A stretch of 64,000 nucleotides of DNA from Capsaspora owczarzaki ATCC 30864 (GCF_000151315.2 NW_011887292.1:847534-911533); one strand, 5' to 3'; positions 20,398 to 32,560 are shown, numbered from the stretch's first letter. Made by a program: numbers and translations. The notes: generated from the letters alone by a model not told the origin.

Positions 20398-20667
20398 CGT
20401 GTCGTTAACACAAATCTATTTCTAAAATTTTGTCGTTGCGATTTTTTTTTCTTTTGCTTGAGCGTCCTCCTCGTTTGTTGTTTTTCGGCTTGTTCTTGGG
20501 GTTTTTTTGTGTGTGTGTCTGTTTTCTGTGATTTGTTTGATGATAAAAGGGGCTTGTACCTTCCATTGCATGCGCTTCCGAAAAAAAAATCACAGAGCGA
20601 GGTCACTGTATGAACAAGGTGTACTGGAACTAAACAAGCACTCGCAACAAACACCAAACATCCCGGC

Positions 20668-23600
20668 TCAAGCACGCGATAAAATAACATAGCACTTGTC
20701 ACACACACGAACAGATTCGGAAAAACCAGCTTCCAACAAGGGGAATTTCTTGGCAGAGCAGTTGCCGCAAAAGATGCCACCGCACTTTCGGCAATGGTGC
20801 CGTCGCCGAATGGTGGTGAACTTGAGCTTGCAGGCCATGCACTGCGTGGCCTCGTCGTCTGGTACCCAGCCGTGAATGATGGTTGCAGCCATGTGGAAAA
20901 AGCCGCAAGCCACCGTCCTGCAGCGCTTGTCGGCCATGCTTTCGATGAGTGTTGGCGCGTACTTGGTGCGGCCGTCGGGGAGGCCGAGAGCGTTGCTGGC
21001 ACCACTGCCCCAAGTGTAGATCTTGCCACGGTCTACGTGCAAAACAAAAAACCAGAAGACAAGTCAGCGGGTGTGATGTTAACCTCCAAAACATGCACCT
21101 GCACTCAGCTTCATATTCCACAATGAGCGCATACCTGAAACGGCAGCTGAAATGTCTTGCCCGCAAGAGATTGCAGTGTATTTACGACCTTCGGGATTTG
21201 GCAGAGCAGCGGGTGTGGCTTGGTTCTTCGTCGCCAGCGGCCCAAGTCCGAGCTGGCCCTGAGCGCCACTTCCGAACGCGTATAGCAGACCGCTGTTGGA
21301 CAGGATGATGGTGTGGTTGCCACCACAGGCAAAGTCAGCAACATCGTCCCGTACTACGTTGCTTTCCACACGGACTGGTGAGAGGCGGTCTTCTAACGGC
21401 TCGCCGACACCCAGTTGGCCGCTGGAATGCGCACCCCAAGCATACAGGCGACCGGTTTCTGTTGGGCGAAAAGCAGCGTTTTAGTTGAGCGAGCGACAAA
21501 GGACTAGAATAGCCGCCACCACACACAAGCGATCGATTGCTCCTCACCTGATAAAGCAACAGCGTGAGAATTTCCGCAAGCAATTCGAACAATACGCTCT
21601 GGTAGATTCGTGACCAACGTGGGCTCACTCATCGCCTCGTTGGAGCCGATACCAAGCTGGCCGTGTTCGTTGTTGCCACAGGCGTACACTTCGCCAGACT
21701 CGATCACGACTGCCCAAAAGAAAGAAAAGAAGGGGGGGGGGCGGGACGAGGTGGAGTCAGTGGTCAACAGAGACAAACAACAGCGTAAAAGCAGCGTCAA
21801 CACGCACATAGTGTGAATGCGGCACCGCATGCAGCGTGTACGACACGCTTCCCGTCAAGAGCGTGGATTTGCGTGGGAGACACGTGTTTGTCTCCCTCGA
21901 CACCGAGCGATCCATCAATTCCTCGGCCCCAGACGTAAGCCTCGCCGTTATCTGCAGAGCAATGCCAAGCAAGCACGACAAGAACGAACAAATTCAGTCA
22001 AAACGAACGAAGAGTTGTCGAACACACATCAAGCTGCCAAGGATTCGCACCTGCGACAGCCACAGAGTGGTTTTCATTGCAAGCAATATGCGTAATGTCA
22101 AACCCTCGCAGGCCCGCCAGACGCAGAGGGGTGAAGCGATCTCGCTCACGGCCTTGGCCGAGCCGACCACCCAGACCCAAGCCCCACGAGTACACCTCGC
22201 CGCTGACAGCAAGTGCCATGGTGTGTCCCGAGCCCAAACAAAGCATTTTGATGTCGTGGCCAAGCAGGGCCTCGACGACTCGCGGGCTGGCCTCCGGATC
22301 CTCCTCACCGTGGCCGAGCATGCCGCGAGTGCCTTCGCCCCAGGTATACACATCCGACGCATCTACACGCGTTGGTATCGATGCAGACAGAATTACGGCC
22401 AAGATGTGAGGACGAGCAGAACACAGAGGAGAAAACGATGCACCCAAACCTTCGCGAATGAGCACTCGTGTCGAGCCCTTGTCAATCACAACTTGAAGCT
22501 TTTGGTCGGTTTCCGGGGCAGTGGCACGCAACTGGGATAGATCAATGTCTCCCGTGGCCCGATTCACCAGCGCCTGTTCAATCCAGCCCACAAACAAACA
22601 AAAGTTGTTGGTTGCACGCGCAACTCCTCGGCTCACGCACAAGGGGATACTGACCTGCAAACCACTAATCCACACATCGTGCTCTCGACGATCCTTGCAA
22701 ATAATGTCCAACGTGCGATTTCCTTGGTATACAATCGAGAAGGACCGCTCCTGCAGCGAGTGAACGCGCAAACCACAAACAAGTCCATGTCAAAGGTCAA
22801 TTGCGCAGCCAAACCAGCTCGCAAATGGAATAAGCACATAACAGGCATGACACTGAGTAACAAAAGTGAGAGTGAGCCGGGAAGCGGCGTGCGAAAGCGC
22901 AGAGATCCGCGATGTCGTCATCGGACTGAAACTGTAAAACAAAAAGTGCCCAACCAAAACTACAAGCACAGCAAGCCAAAATAGCAGAAATGGGGAAAAT
23001 GGGTGCTGTGCAGGGAACGCAACGAAGCTTAATCGGATGAGTATCAGGTCCATGCCCTGAAGGCAGCTGGATCGAAACCAGCCGTTGCGCCCACTTTTTT
23101 TTTAAAAAAATCTTGTTCCGTTGTTGATGAGCTGTCTTTTTGAATGTTGCAACTTGAATCAATGTTGAATGCAACAAGAATTATCGCTCTCGTCAAATTG
23201 AGGTGAGGAAGAGGAGCAAGAGGAGCAAGAGGAGAATGAGTGAAAATGGATGGCTCCCCTCTTTCGGTCCGGCTCGACGATTGAATTCAAGGAAATCAAT
23301 ACAAGGATGCCGTTGATAGAATGCCTTGGTGACTGGCACCTTTTGACTCTGCGCAGGAATGCTCGTTCGGGGTTTTCCTCACCTCAAATTCGGGCATTCG
23401 GTTGCTCTGGAAGACGCGCGTCTGCTGGCCCTTGAGCACTTCGGAAATTTCCGCAACGAGCACTGCACATGGACAAGCATGTCAGCATGGTCAGGGTTCC
23501 CAATTGAAGTGAGATGAGATTGGTCTGCGAGAATAAGTTCCCAAATTGTCAAACCAAAAAACGCACCGGACGATTCTCCGAGGTTTTTCTTTGGCGATTC

Positions 23601-24136
23601 CCATTGCAAGCGTAGCAAGTCTGTTGTTTCAACACAAAAAATCAAGCACAAAATCAAAGTGCAAAAGTCAGACAAGCGATGACCATTGGACACATAGACA
23701 ACAGACGTCGAGCGGCAGGGTTTTGTACCAGGCGAGAGGCGGAAGTGACGAAAGTGCGGCTTGCCCTGAGAAGCAAATGCAAAGCCAAAGCCAAAGCCAG
23801 AGCCAGAGCCCAAAGCCGTGCATTCAAACACAAACGAGCATTCACACAGTGAGCACAGACAGGGGACCCAAAAACGAGTGGAGGGAGGGAACGTCGAGGA
23901 ATGAGAACAAGAGTAGAGGGGGTCAGCTTGGAAGGGACGTCGCTCGTCCTCTTCACATTGCGTAGCGACCATCACGATGAACAGCTGGACGTTGGTGAGA
24001 CAAGCAGGAGAGAGTGCGTGTCTGTGTATGAAGAAGAAGTGGAAGGGATTGGGGGTACCGCTCGGCCAGCCTTCAGCAGCGTATTGCCGCCGATCATTGA
24101 GCGCAGCGCATCAATCAGTGAGACTTCGCTGCTCAT
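20668..24136 (-). CDS. PH-RCC1-FYVE protein (PRAF-like)
   Basis: Eleven exons keep frame: 24136-24059, 23765-23729, 23620-23567, 23462-23383, 22750-22655, 22573-22450, 22362-22051, 21951-21808, 21709-21548, 21458-21135, 21032-20668 (591 residues). The N-terminus joins into a PH domain like plant PRAF1 (LLKAGRAGKPHFRHFRLSPG, later TLDIICKDRREHDVWISGLQ). The middle has RCC1 propeller blades (VYTWGEGTRGMLGHGEEDP, SWGLGLGGRLGQG, AFGSGAQGQLGLG). The C-terminus is a FYVE finger with WVPD, RRRHHCRKCGG and RVCDKCY. FYVE binds PtdIns3P on endosomes; RCC1 blades may act on a small GTPase. The plant C-terminal BRX segment is absent. Intron 4 (22751-23382) contains an antisense tRNA-like gene. Confidence 0.9.
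22915..23103 (+). repeat. Copy 2 of the ~180-bp repeat with tRNA-like 3' part
   Basis: This is the inverted counterpart of 18375-18550, about 4.4 kb away. The 5' flank is conserved for about 100 bases before the tRNA-like body, with a few indels; the segment ends in CCCAC and nine T. It sits in intron 4 of the PH-RCC1-FYVE gene, antisense to that gene. Confidence 0.85.
23018..23090 (+). tRNA. tRNA-Met-like gene, second copy (anticodon CAT by position)
   Basis: The body differs from the copy at 18379-18451 at only two positions: the base after the acceptor stem (A instead of C at position 8), and T instead of C at the end of the D stem, where it can still wobble-pair. Acceptor, anticodon and T stems are all intact, the loop ATCGAAA is kept, CCA is encoded at 23091-23093 and a T9 run follows at 23095-23103. 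Conservation of all stems argues for selection or very recent duplication. The same odd anticodon loop (TCCATGC) is present. Confidence 0.7.
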
Positions 24137-24322
24137 ATTGGAATAAAAGCAAGAATGAACAACAACACAACAGAAAAAAGCGAAACAACACTATTGGACA
24201 GAGAGTGATGGACCTTTCGATTGAGCTTTGGTCGCAATTCATTCATTCATTCAACTCAGCCAGTCAGTCAGTCTCTTCTTTCAGTTTTTTCTTTTTCTTT
24301 TTTTCTTTATTCGTCGTTCGCT

Positions 24323-26419
24323 ATGTCTAGTTTTCATTTTCGGTCGAAAAGGCGCGACTATCTGAACGAAACGATGGCAGTTCCGCGTCGGCTGAAGCTG
24401 GTGGAGGAGCAGACCCATGCCACCCTGCCACCGAGCACAGCCAGCCCGCGCGCCCGACGAGCACCATTACAATCATCATCATCATCGTCATCTTCATCAT
24501 CATCATCGTCATCATCAGTAGCAGCAGCAGCAGGGAGCCTCGCGCTGGCCGCCAGTGCAGCACTGCTGGTCTGCATTGCGCTCGTGCTTTCAGCCGTGCC
24601 AACAACAGCAGCAGCGAGCTCGCTGTCGTCTGGGAACAACGCTGCTGCGTGGAACCGCTTTGCAGTCTCGCTCATGGACGACGACTTTAACTGCACAGCA
24701 TGCACTCCTGGCAGCTACAGCGCATCGAGTAAGCTAGAAGAGAAAGAGCGAAGGCGGGCTCGTTGTGTGTGTGTGTTTGCATTTATTATCAATCCTCAAC
24801 CATACAACCACTCGTTCACTCGTTCACGCAACTCACCCCCCGCGGCGGTGCTCTCGAATGTCAGAAGATGAGCTCCTTGAACTTAAACACGTACACGAAC
24901 TGTCCCTCTTGAGTGCAAAGTGAGCGAAAGGAGAGTCAAACAAAGCAAACAGGAATCACTGTTGGAATAAAATCCTGGGGTTCGGCAGAATTTTATATTG
25001 GAGGGGGGTTTGGATACTGACCAACAGTTGTAGCCGAGTTGGAAGATTGTGAGGAGGGATGGCTGGCTGGTTGGTAGCAGAGATGAAGCAGCGGAAAGAC
25101 GGGGGGGGGAGGAACAGGGGGAATGCTTTGAGACGTTTTACTTTACTCAATGCATCACAGTGTGGACGATGAGACGTTTTACTTTACTCAATGCATCACA
25201 GTGTGGACGATGTCGACCCTCCAGAATTATTGCTTGACTCACCTTCACTGTACCAGTGCGACGAAGGCCAATGCCCACCCAACAATTGCACGCTGTGCAC
25301 CCCAGGCTCATTTGCACAGCACGACGGTGCCGTCAACTGCACATTGTGCACACCTGGGTCTGCCGCACCTCTGAAGGCAAGTTGGCAGCCCAAAAATAAC
25401 AGAGTTTGAGGCTGGTTTTTGAATGAATTTCTTACTTTTCATCTCTCTCGCACTTGCGAACCTGGAACGTTTGCACACGATGACGGATCGGCCGAGTGCA
25501 CCGAATGCACGATCGGCTTTTACTGTGGCGACTACAGCTGCACTGGCTGCTTCCGTTGCGACCCTGGCGAGTCCAGTGGTCCAGCGGCAATCAAGTGCAC
25601 CCCCTGCAATCCTGGAACATACAGCGATGCCGACATCCTGACGTGCGAGGACTGCACCACGGGATACTATTGCAACGCGACTGGTTGCACAGAGTGCTCG
25701 CGTTGCGCTGACGGCTCGTCGAGTGGCCAGGCCGCCACCGAGTGCACCGAGTGCATCCCCGGCACGTACAACACCGATCCCATGCTTTCTTGCGAGCCCT
25801 GCCCTGGTGGCTACTATTGCAACGACACTGGCTGCACGGGCTGCCCGCAGTGCGTGCCTGGCTCGTTCTCGGCGACTCCCGGCTCTGTCCTTTGCCACCT
25901 GTGCAACCCAGGCTCGTACCAATCGCACTATGGCCAGACGTCGTGCGTCTCTTGCGGCGTTGGCTTTTACTTGCAAGGCCGCGGCAACGAAAACAACTTG
26001 TGCCGCATCTGCCCGCCCGGCTACTATTGCCCCTTCCGAGAGACTGGCGACCCAATCGTGTGTCCTGACGATGCGTACTGTCCCGCGGCATCCGTTTCTC
26101 CCGAGTACTGCCCAATGCTGTTTGAGGTTTCGTCTGATGTAAGAACGGGCGCTGGTTTTTAGGCTGGCGTAGGAGGTTTTGATGCTCACACTTTTTTTGA
26201 AAATTGTTCGCCCGATACTTGCGCGCTTGCGTGTACCAGGGATGTGTTGCACGCTCGGACATTATCGCAGTGGTCACTTGCGTCTCTATTGTCGCGCTTG
26301 TCGTCATTTTGATTGTGGCGTACAAGACCTACCGCCGATACAAGCTGCGACTTTCCGACGAAAGCACTACTTTGCTGACAAAGCGCCCTGTCGACGAGCC
26401 CGAGTATCAAGGCTATTGA
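24323..26419 (+). CDS. Cysteine-rich single-pass membrane protein
   Basis: Proposed exons are 24323-24728, 24865-24919, 25202 to about 25378, about 25411 to 26138, and 26240-26419. The N-terminus has a Ser run coded by a CAT/TCA repeat, then a hydrophobic segment (ALAASAALLVCIALVLSAV) acting as signal or anchor. The ectodomain is a string of C-x2-C-x-PG modules (NCTLCTPGSF, RTCEPGTFAHDDG, CIPGTYNTD, YYCNDTGCTGCPQC) like GCC2/GCC3 or TNF-receptor-type cysteine repeats. A C-terminal helix (IIAVVTCVSIVALVVILIVAY) and a 30-residue tail ending EPEYQGY follow. The junction between exons 3 and 4 is unresolved: a GC donor (AAG|GCAAGT, 25379) is attractive, but no AG acceptor keeps that frame. Function unknown; a surface receptor or adhesion role is a guess. 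Confidence 0.65.
25130..25211. repeat. Perfect 41-bp tandem duplication
   Basis: Units 25130-25170 and 25171-25211 are identical and run from GAGACGTTTTAC to GTGGACGAT. Each contains a CATCACAG splice-acceptor-like site. Only the acceptor in the second unit (before 25202) leaves the downstream cysteine-rich frame open. Confidence 0.95.
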
Positions 26420-26691
26420 TTTTTTTTTAAGTTTGTGTGTATTCGTCGGTTTTTTTTTTCCTTGTTGTTGTCAGCCGTGGTTTCTTTGCGGGCGAATGTT
26501 GGCGTTGTGTTGTGTGTGTGTCGGTTTCTGTCTTTGTGTGTGTCTGTCATCCATCTTATATTGCTTTGGTTTTTCGAATGGCGTATGTTATGCACTATTC
26601 TATTTTATTCGTTTGGCCCTGCATGCAGATCTCACTCTTTGTTTCACACAAGCTGAGCTGTTGAGTGTTCAAGCAAAACACAGAGCGACGA

Positions 26692-29600
26692 ATGCGGCGG
26701 CAGCGCTCGCTGTCCCCGTCTCGCGATGACCCGCATTCAAGCAGCAACCTCTCGTCTGACGCTATCGCAGACGATCTGATTGACCTGACGACATGGCCGT
26801 CGCCCGACCCAAAGCGCGTGTGCATGTCTCTGCGTGAAACAACACGCTCCGCTGCAAGTCCACCCAGCAGTGCCGCCACGCGATTGCTCTCCGGCGCCTC
26901 AAGTGTCTCGAGTGTCTCAAGTGTCTCAAGTGTCTCAAGTGGTTGGATGGGCACGTCAGGCCATACGCATCCGTCGGCGCTCACCACACCAACGCGGCGT
27001 TCGCTCGCTTTGCCGCGCGTTCCAATCTCAAGCTCCGAAACCACAACCGCGGTTGAGCGCACTTCTCAAGACGACCACTCGTCAGTCGCTCCTCCCAGTG
27101 CTGTGGTTACACCAGTCAGGACGAACACGGCTCCAGTGTCAGACTCGAGCGTGCGCACTGCTCCATCACAATCACGCGTGGCCATTCGCAGTAGTCGGAC
27201 TGATGACGGATTGTCGACCACCTCCACGCCCTCAACCAGACGTGCTGCATCCGCACCTGCAGCCGCAGCGAGGCGGCCGTCATCTCCGCCTTCTGGGATG
27301 GTCGCACAGCCGGCTGCGTCTCCCGCTGGCCCTGCCAAGTCGCCGATTTCAAGTATTGCGCATCGCTTGCTCGCTCAGCCTGCCGTCAAGATGACGGAAT
27401 GTCCCGCGTGCTCGCGCCAAGTGCGCCTTGCTCTGCTCAACAAGCACCTGGATACAGACTGCGAGTCGAGCGAGCAAGCACGACTGCGGCGACAACGAGA
27501 AGCAGAGATGGAAGCGGACGCCAAATCTTGGCTTTCCTACATGGGAGAGGGCTTGGATGGAGCTGGCGGGCAGCATCGCCAACAGTGTAGTGTATGTCAC
27601 TCTTCAGGATGTCTCGAGGAGTGCACAGGTGAGCGTTGGACGCGAGAGCTGCTCGGAAAGATTGCTGCGCACAAACTTGCAAGCGAAATTGCGGTGCCCC
27701 AAGAGGTCTTGGAGCAGTCATCAGTCCCCAATGAGAAAGCTGGAGATGTGCAGTCGCTCCAAGATGTACCAGCTCCAACCGATGCGACTGAGGTGCCCCA
27801 AAATGACACCACCACTGCGCGACCTCGTTACTACCAGCGCGACTTCCTCCTGGTCGTTCGCGACATTTGCTCCAGCTCCCACTACGAACTGTGGTTTAAT
27901 GAACTCGAGCGACGGCTAGTTGGCTGCTTTTTCGGACTGTCTGGTGAGGTTCTGTTTTTTTTTTTTTTGTTTTTTTTTTTTCCCTTGAAGCGGGGTTGCT
28001 GCCCGTTGCTTACTATGTCTGTGCCATCATTTCATTGGGGTTTTCTACATGCAGATGCGTCTCAGAAGCTCTTTATTCGCATGTTCAATCGCAAAGCCGG
28101 CTGGTTTCGTGCCGCCAAAATCGAGTATGACGAAATTCCAGATGTTCCCGCTGCACTAAGCGAGCTGACGCAGAATTCACTTGTCACGGATGGTAAGAGA
28201 ATCATTGGATTGCTGTTTGTTATTGTCTCGTTGGCTGGTCCTGAACGAAAAGCACTTTGTTGTAGATTCTGCATTGGAGCTGGACGAAACATTGGATTTG
28301 CTGGATTTGGGCGATTTGAAAACCCTCTGCTCCCACTTTCGTTTGCCCGCACCTGCTCAGCTGACCAGGAAGGTACGTCTTGCCTTTTCTAGCAATCGTC
28401 GAATTTGTTCATGCTCGCTGACTTTTTTTTTTTTGTTTTTGTTCTTGTTGTTGTTGTTGTTGTTGTTGTTGTGATCAAACACCTCAACCGTTGATTAGGG
28501 TCGGATTGACGCCCTTTTTTCATTCTGCCAGACGCAACGAAGCGTGCTAGGTGAGAGTCCGCACGGCCGCTTGCTCCGACAGGCCAAGCTACTATGCGGA
28601 CACGCGTTTCGGCTCAGCCCATCGGCCAAGTCGCTGTTCCGGCGAATGCACATTGTCTTTTTCAAGGTCACTACCATGGAAGAATTGTCCTTCCCCACAC
28701 TGCTCTTTACAACCAAAGGTCTAGTGTCGTTTCCCAAAGTCACGCTCGATATGTCCGTCCCGCTGTATGACTCGCGCGAGCATCTGGCCCTGTTTGAAGA
28801 ATTTCTGGACGCCGAAAGCCAGATGGAAACGATTGTGATGAGTGGCGGATCCCTGGAGGATATTCGACCCTTCTACGAGCGTGCTTGGCAGTATGTTCAA
28901 CGCGTTCTCGACTCTCCCAAAGTTCCAACGACAGCCACCGCCGCTCTGGAAGCCAGCGCGATCCGACCTCCTTTCGTCGAATTGTTTCACCCTGGCACCG
29001 TGTGTCTCCGTATTCTGGCCATGTGGACGGATGCATTGGAACGACAGCGACGATTTCCGGAGGCGGTTCAGCTTTTGCAATGGATGCTCGCCCAACGGCG
29101 ATTCTGCACCGATCAGCGTGGAAAGTGGTACGATCGGCTTGCGCTGGACTTGGAGCGGCATTTGGCTCGACCGTCAGATGCGCTTGACACGTGCCAGCGC
29201 GCGATTCGCGATCCCTTTGTGCGTTCTGGGCATCTCCTGGCCATTCGGCAGCGGGCCGTCCGTCTCTGCAAGAGCAAAAACTATCCGCAGCTGCACCATC
29301 GCTTGTCGGAATTTGCCCGCGTCCAGTTGTTCGGGGCCGCAGTGGTTCAGATTGCAGCGACCCAGATTGAAACCGAAGATTCGGAAGCCGCAGCGCGGGG
29401 TGCGCAGGGTTTGTCGTTTGTCCAGCAGCGCGCAAATCGCTTGCTCGAGCGGCTGCACTCGCCGTTTCGAGTCTACCGACAAGACGTCTCGAGTAGTGGC
29501 ACTGCGGAATCAAAAAGCGGTGACGTGACGGAAGATGTGATTGACTCGTCCGCCTCGAGCAGCGACGACGACGACGACGAGGAGCATGATCAGCATGCGC

Positions 29601-30280
29601 CCATTCGCACCAAAAGCAAGGCGGGACCTGGTCGTGTCATCTACCTCAGCGCTGACGGCGACGGCTTGTGCGATGTGGAGCAAACTGCACTCAACCATTA
29701 CGCGAGCACGGAGGGCTGGAAGGGAGTCCATGGCGAGAATGGCATTGTGACAACCTTGTTTGGCCTGCTGGTGTGGGACATTCTCTTTTGGGATGGCGTG
29801 CCGGGGGTGTTTCAATCGCGGTACCAAGCTGCCCCGTTGGATTTGCGGACGGACGGATTTTTCCGTGCTCGACGGTCCTTGCTGATGCATCGCATCCACG
29901 CGCTCGCCACGGGTGTCATCCAACCAAGCGACCTTGTCGCGCTCCACTGGGACGAGCATTGTGGCGAAACCTGCGTTGCCGTTCAATGGTCTGCGTACTC
30001 GCGACAAGATTTGATGGACATGGCCAGCTGCCTTGGTGGTCAAGTGCTGGCTGGAATTTGCGATGTACTGGCGCGTGACTTTCGACATCGCGCTGGAGGG
30101 CTGCCCGATCTTCTCCTGTGGGATCCGAGTCGCCGAGCTGCTCGTTTTGTGGAAGTGAAGAGCGAGAACGACAAGTTGGCGCACAAGCAGCATGTTTGGA
30201 TTCATGTTCTCCGAATGTTAGGTGCCCAAGTGGATGTTTGCAAGGTCAAGAGCCACAATGGTCGCTCACTTGGCAAGTGA
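26692..30280 (+). CDS. FAN1: Fanconi-associated nuclease FAN1
   Basis: Four exons keep frame: 26692-27943, 28055-28192, 28266-28372, 28499-30280 (1,092 residues; human 1,017). A UBZ4-type zinc finger lies near residue 235 (CPACSRQVRLALLNKHLDTDC, i.e. C-x2-C and H-x3-C). The middle matches the FAN1 SAP/TPR region. The C-terminal VRR_NUC nuclease has EGWKGVHGENGIVTTLFGLL and the PD...EVK core (PDLLLWDPS then FVEVKSEND). FAN1 is a structure-specific 5' flap nuclease recruited by ubiquitinated FANCD2 to unhook interstrand crosslinks. The N-terminal third is Ser-rich and holds a 9-bp repeat (26897-26940) coding an SSV repeat. An acidic SSDDDDDEEH patch lies near residue 850. Start choice: first ATG in the open frame. 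Confidence 0.94.
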
Positions 30281-30446
30281 ACGGCACAAGGGGGGGCGAT
30301 AAGTTATGAAGTTGAGGTTGCGGTAGAAAATGGGGGGAGGGGAGAGTTGGGTTGTATTAGTTTTTGCACATGTGCGCATGTAACCTTGAAAAATCTAGCG
30401 TGTATTATTTTTGAAGAGCAACAACCTCAACAATGAGCAGCATAGC

Positions 30447-32560
30447 TCAGTACAGAATCGTGTCCTTGGTAGGGCACTGGAATCCGATGGTGGCAGGGTT
30501 CAGATCCGATTCCTTTTCGGCATCAGGGGTCTGAATGTTGTTCCACAGGCCAATGGCAAACGCGGCGTCGGCGTAGGCGTGCGGGTGGAAGCACTACAGG
30601 AAAAATCATGACCCGACAAAAAAAAAAAAAAAAAACGCAAAGGTGAGTTCTTCAGACAACCCCAGAAAGCACAAATCAATGGACGACATACGTCAAGCTC
30701 GCTAAGATACGAAAGACTGGGAATGCGCATGTTCTGTTGAAGTAACAGCGAAAAAAACAAAAGATCAACAGGTAAGTTTGCAAACTTTCACATTTCACGG
30801 CAACCGCGCAGCTTGGATGCTGATCAAACCTGAGCAAAGGGCTGGACTTTGACGTTAAACTCGAGAAGTTGCTTGGCCTGCCAGCGGGAGGCCACGAGGT
30901 TGATGCGACGGTTGAACTCGACGGTGCGCACGTCCATGGCCAGGCGGTCGGCGTCAGTGGCATCGCCCTGCAGACACATGCACTCGGTCTTGACAATGTC
31001 CTTCCACATGACACGGCAGTACTCGCTGGTCATGGCGAAGGTGTGGACTGCAGCAACACGAAATCACCAAATGAGTTGGACGGCAAAAAAACGCAAAAGC
31101 CAGTCGAACTGACTGACTCACCTTGGCTAATGTTGAACAGGGCAATCAGATTGACCACGGTGCGGGGAATGTTCTGGTAGATCTGGCCGACAATCGCGTC
31201 CAAGGTCTGCTCGTAGTAATCGGGATCGGCGTACGACCGGTTGAAGCAGGCACCACAGAGGTTGTTGGCACCGATCAGCAAGTTGAGCATCTTCCAGTCG
31301 TGAGTCATGTTCACGGTCTTGGCGTAGGTGGTGTTCAACTGCTCGATCAGGTAGTCGACCTGCTTGGCGACATTTTCAATCTGGGACATGCAAGGGTGGC
31401 AGAGTCAAAGTTGGCAACCTAGAAAAAAACAGCGCGCTCAAGAAGGTTGTACATGTAGCGACTGAGCATGCACACACACACACACACACACATACATACC
31501 TTGGCTTGGGACTGAGCGGCGTTCAGGTGGGTGATGTGCGGCACGAACGGCTCAATCACACCCTCCTTCCACTTGATTGCGTCGAGCGGGAGAGTTTCGC
31601 CGACCGAAGCGCCAATCAGGTCTGGGTTGTACACCTTGAGGAAGTTGGCAAGCGAATACTGGCCTTCGTTGCCGCCCATATGGAAGGTATCACCGCGGTA
31701 CTCGATGAGACGCAGCGCCCACGGTTCGTCGGCTGGACCTGATTCCCCCCCCCCCAAAAAAAAAAAAAATACAAGAATACAATTACAAGGAATCGAAAGG
31801 CAGAGAGAATCGTGAGTTCAAACAAGCAACAAGACAAACCCTCGTTCAAAAAAACAAAAAAAAAAAAAAAAAAAAGAGCGGCAAAACAAAAACTCCCAAC
31901 AGAATAACACAATCGAAATCCTTCTTGTTTTTTTATTTTTTTTTTGTTTTTTTACCAGAGTGCATGGCAAAGCCAGCGCCAATCGAGTCGCCGACGGCCA
32001 TGATGACCTTGATGTCCTGGATGTGGAGCTGGGTGACGTTGGTCGCGGGCGGCGGCGGCGGACCAGCCCAGGCGGTGCAGTTCCAGAGCGGGATTTGGTA
32101 CACTGGTCCGCGAGACTCGATCATTTTCTGTGTTGCACGGACGCGAGTGAGTACGAACAAGGACCAGGTGAGATTTCTGGAGGTGAGTTGCGAGAACTTG
32201 AAGAGGGCACAGCAGGCGATGGGGCGATGGACAGAAGAAGACGTAGAGACCACCGGTCGGAAGTGGAAGAGTGCTTGTCGCGACAGAAAATCACAAGGCT
32301 GAAGGAGCGGCAAAAAGCGAGCGCGTCCAACCACACGACCAGTCAGCCAGCCATCTCGCTCTGAGGAACGTGGTCTGTGACTTGTGACTGGGCATTCGAC
32401 CAGCAGTGCGAGGCGACGCGGGTGAAGGGATGGGACGCTGCGGGAGCAGAGAGCGAAGCGATCAACAACTCACCTTGTTGGGCGATGCGCAAGCCACAAT
32501 GGCGCCGAATGCCACCACAGCAGCAACAACGCACAACGACCAAGACGACAAACGAGGCAT
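30447..32560 (-). CDS. Secreted phospholipase B-type GDSL lipase
   Basis: Seven exons keep frame: 32560-32474, 32127-31956, 31738-31500, 31380-31122, 31047-30830, 30733-30692, 30593-30447 (387 residues). The first exon codes a signal peptide (LCVVAAVVAFGAIVACAS). Catalytic blocks of the SGNH fold follow: GDSIGAGFAM (nucleophile Ser), GNEGQYSL, IGANNLCGAC (oxyanion Asn) and LDCFHPH near the C-terminus (Asp and His, the exon junction falling inside). NNT, NMT, NRS and NIS sequons suggest N-glycosylation. The family (animal PLB1, single-domain version here) removes acyl chains from phospholipids outside the cell or in lysosomes. There is no C-terminal membrane anchor. A GT repeat lies in intron 3. 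Confidence 0.9.
31471..31494. repeat. (CA)n microsatellite in a phospholipase intron
   Basis: About eleven CA units run through intron 3 of the phospholipase gene, just downstream of the donor of exon 3 on the minus strand. Confidence 0.85.

Noticed and set aside
24865-24919. Possibility that the small Cys-poor exon of the receptor is not real
   Set aside because: Kept in the model because it is the only tested choice that links exon 1 (phase 1) to the exon at 25202 (phase 2) with normal splice sites; it remains tentative.
30443-30508. tRNA-like A box (TAGCTCAGTACAG) and B box (GGTTCAGATCC) at near-tRNA spacing
   Set aside because: The stretch is the antisense of the last phospholipase exon (CFHPHAYADAAFAIGLW ... 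ILY stop), and the T arm does not pair. Chance match.
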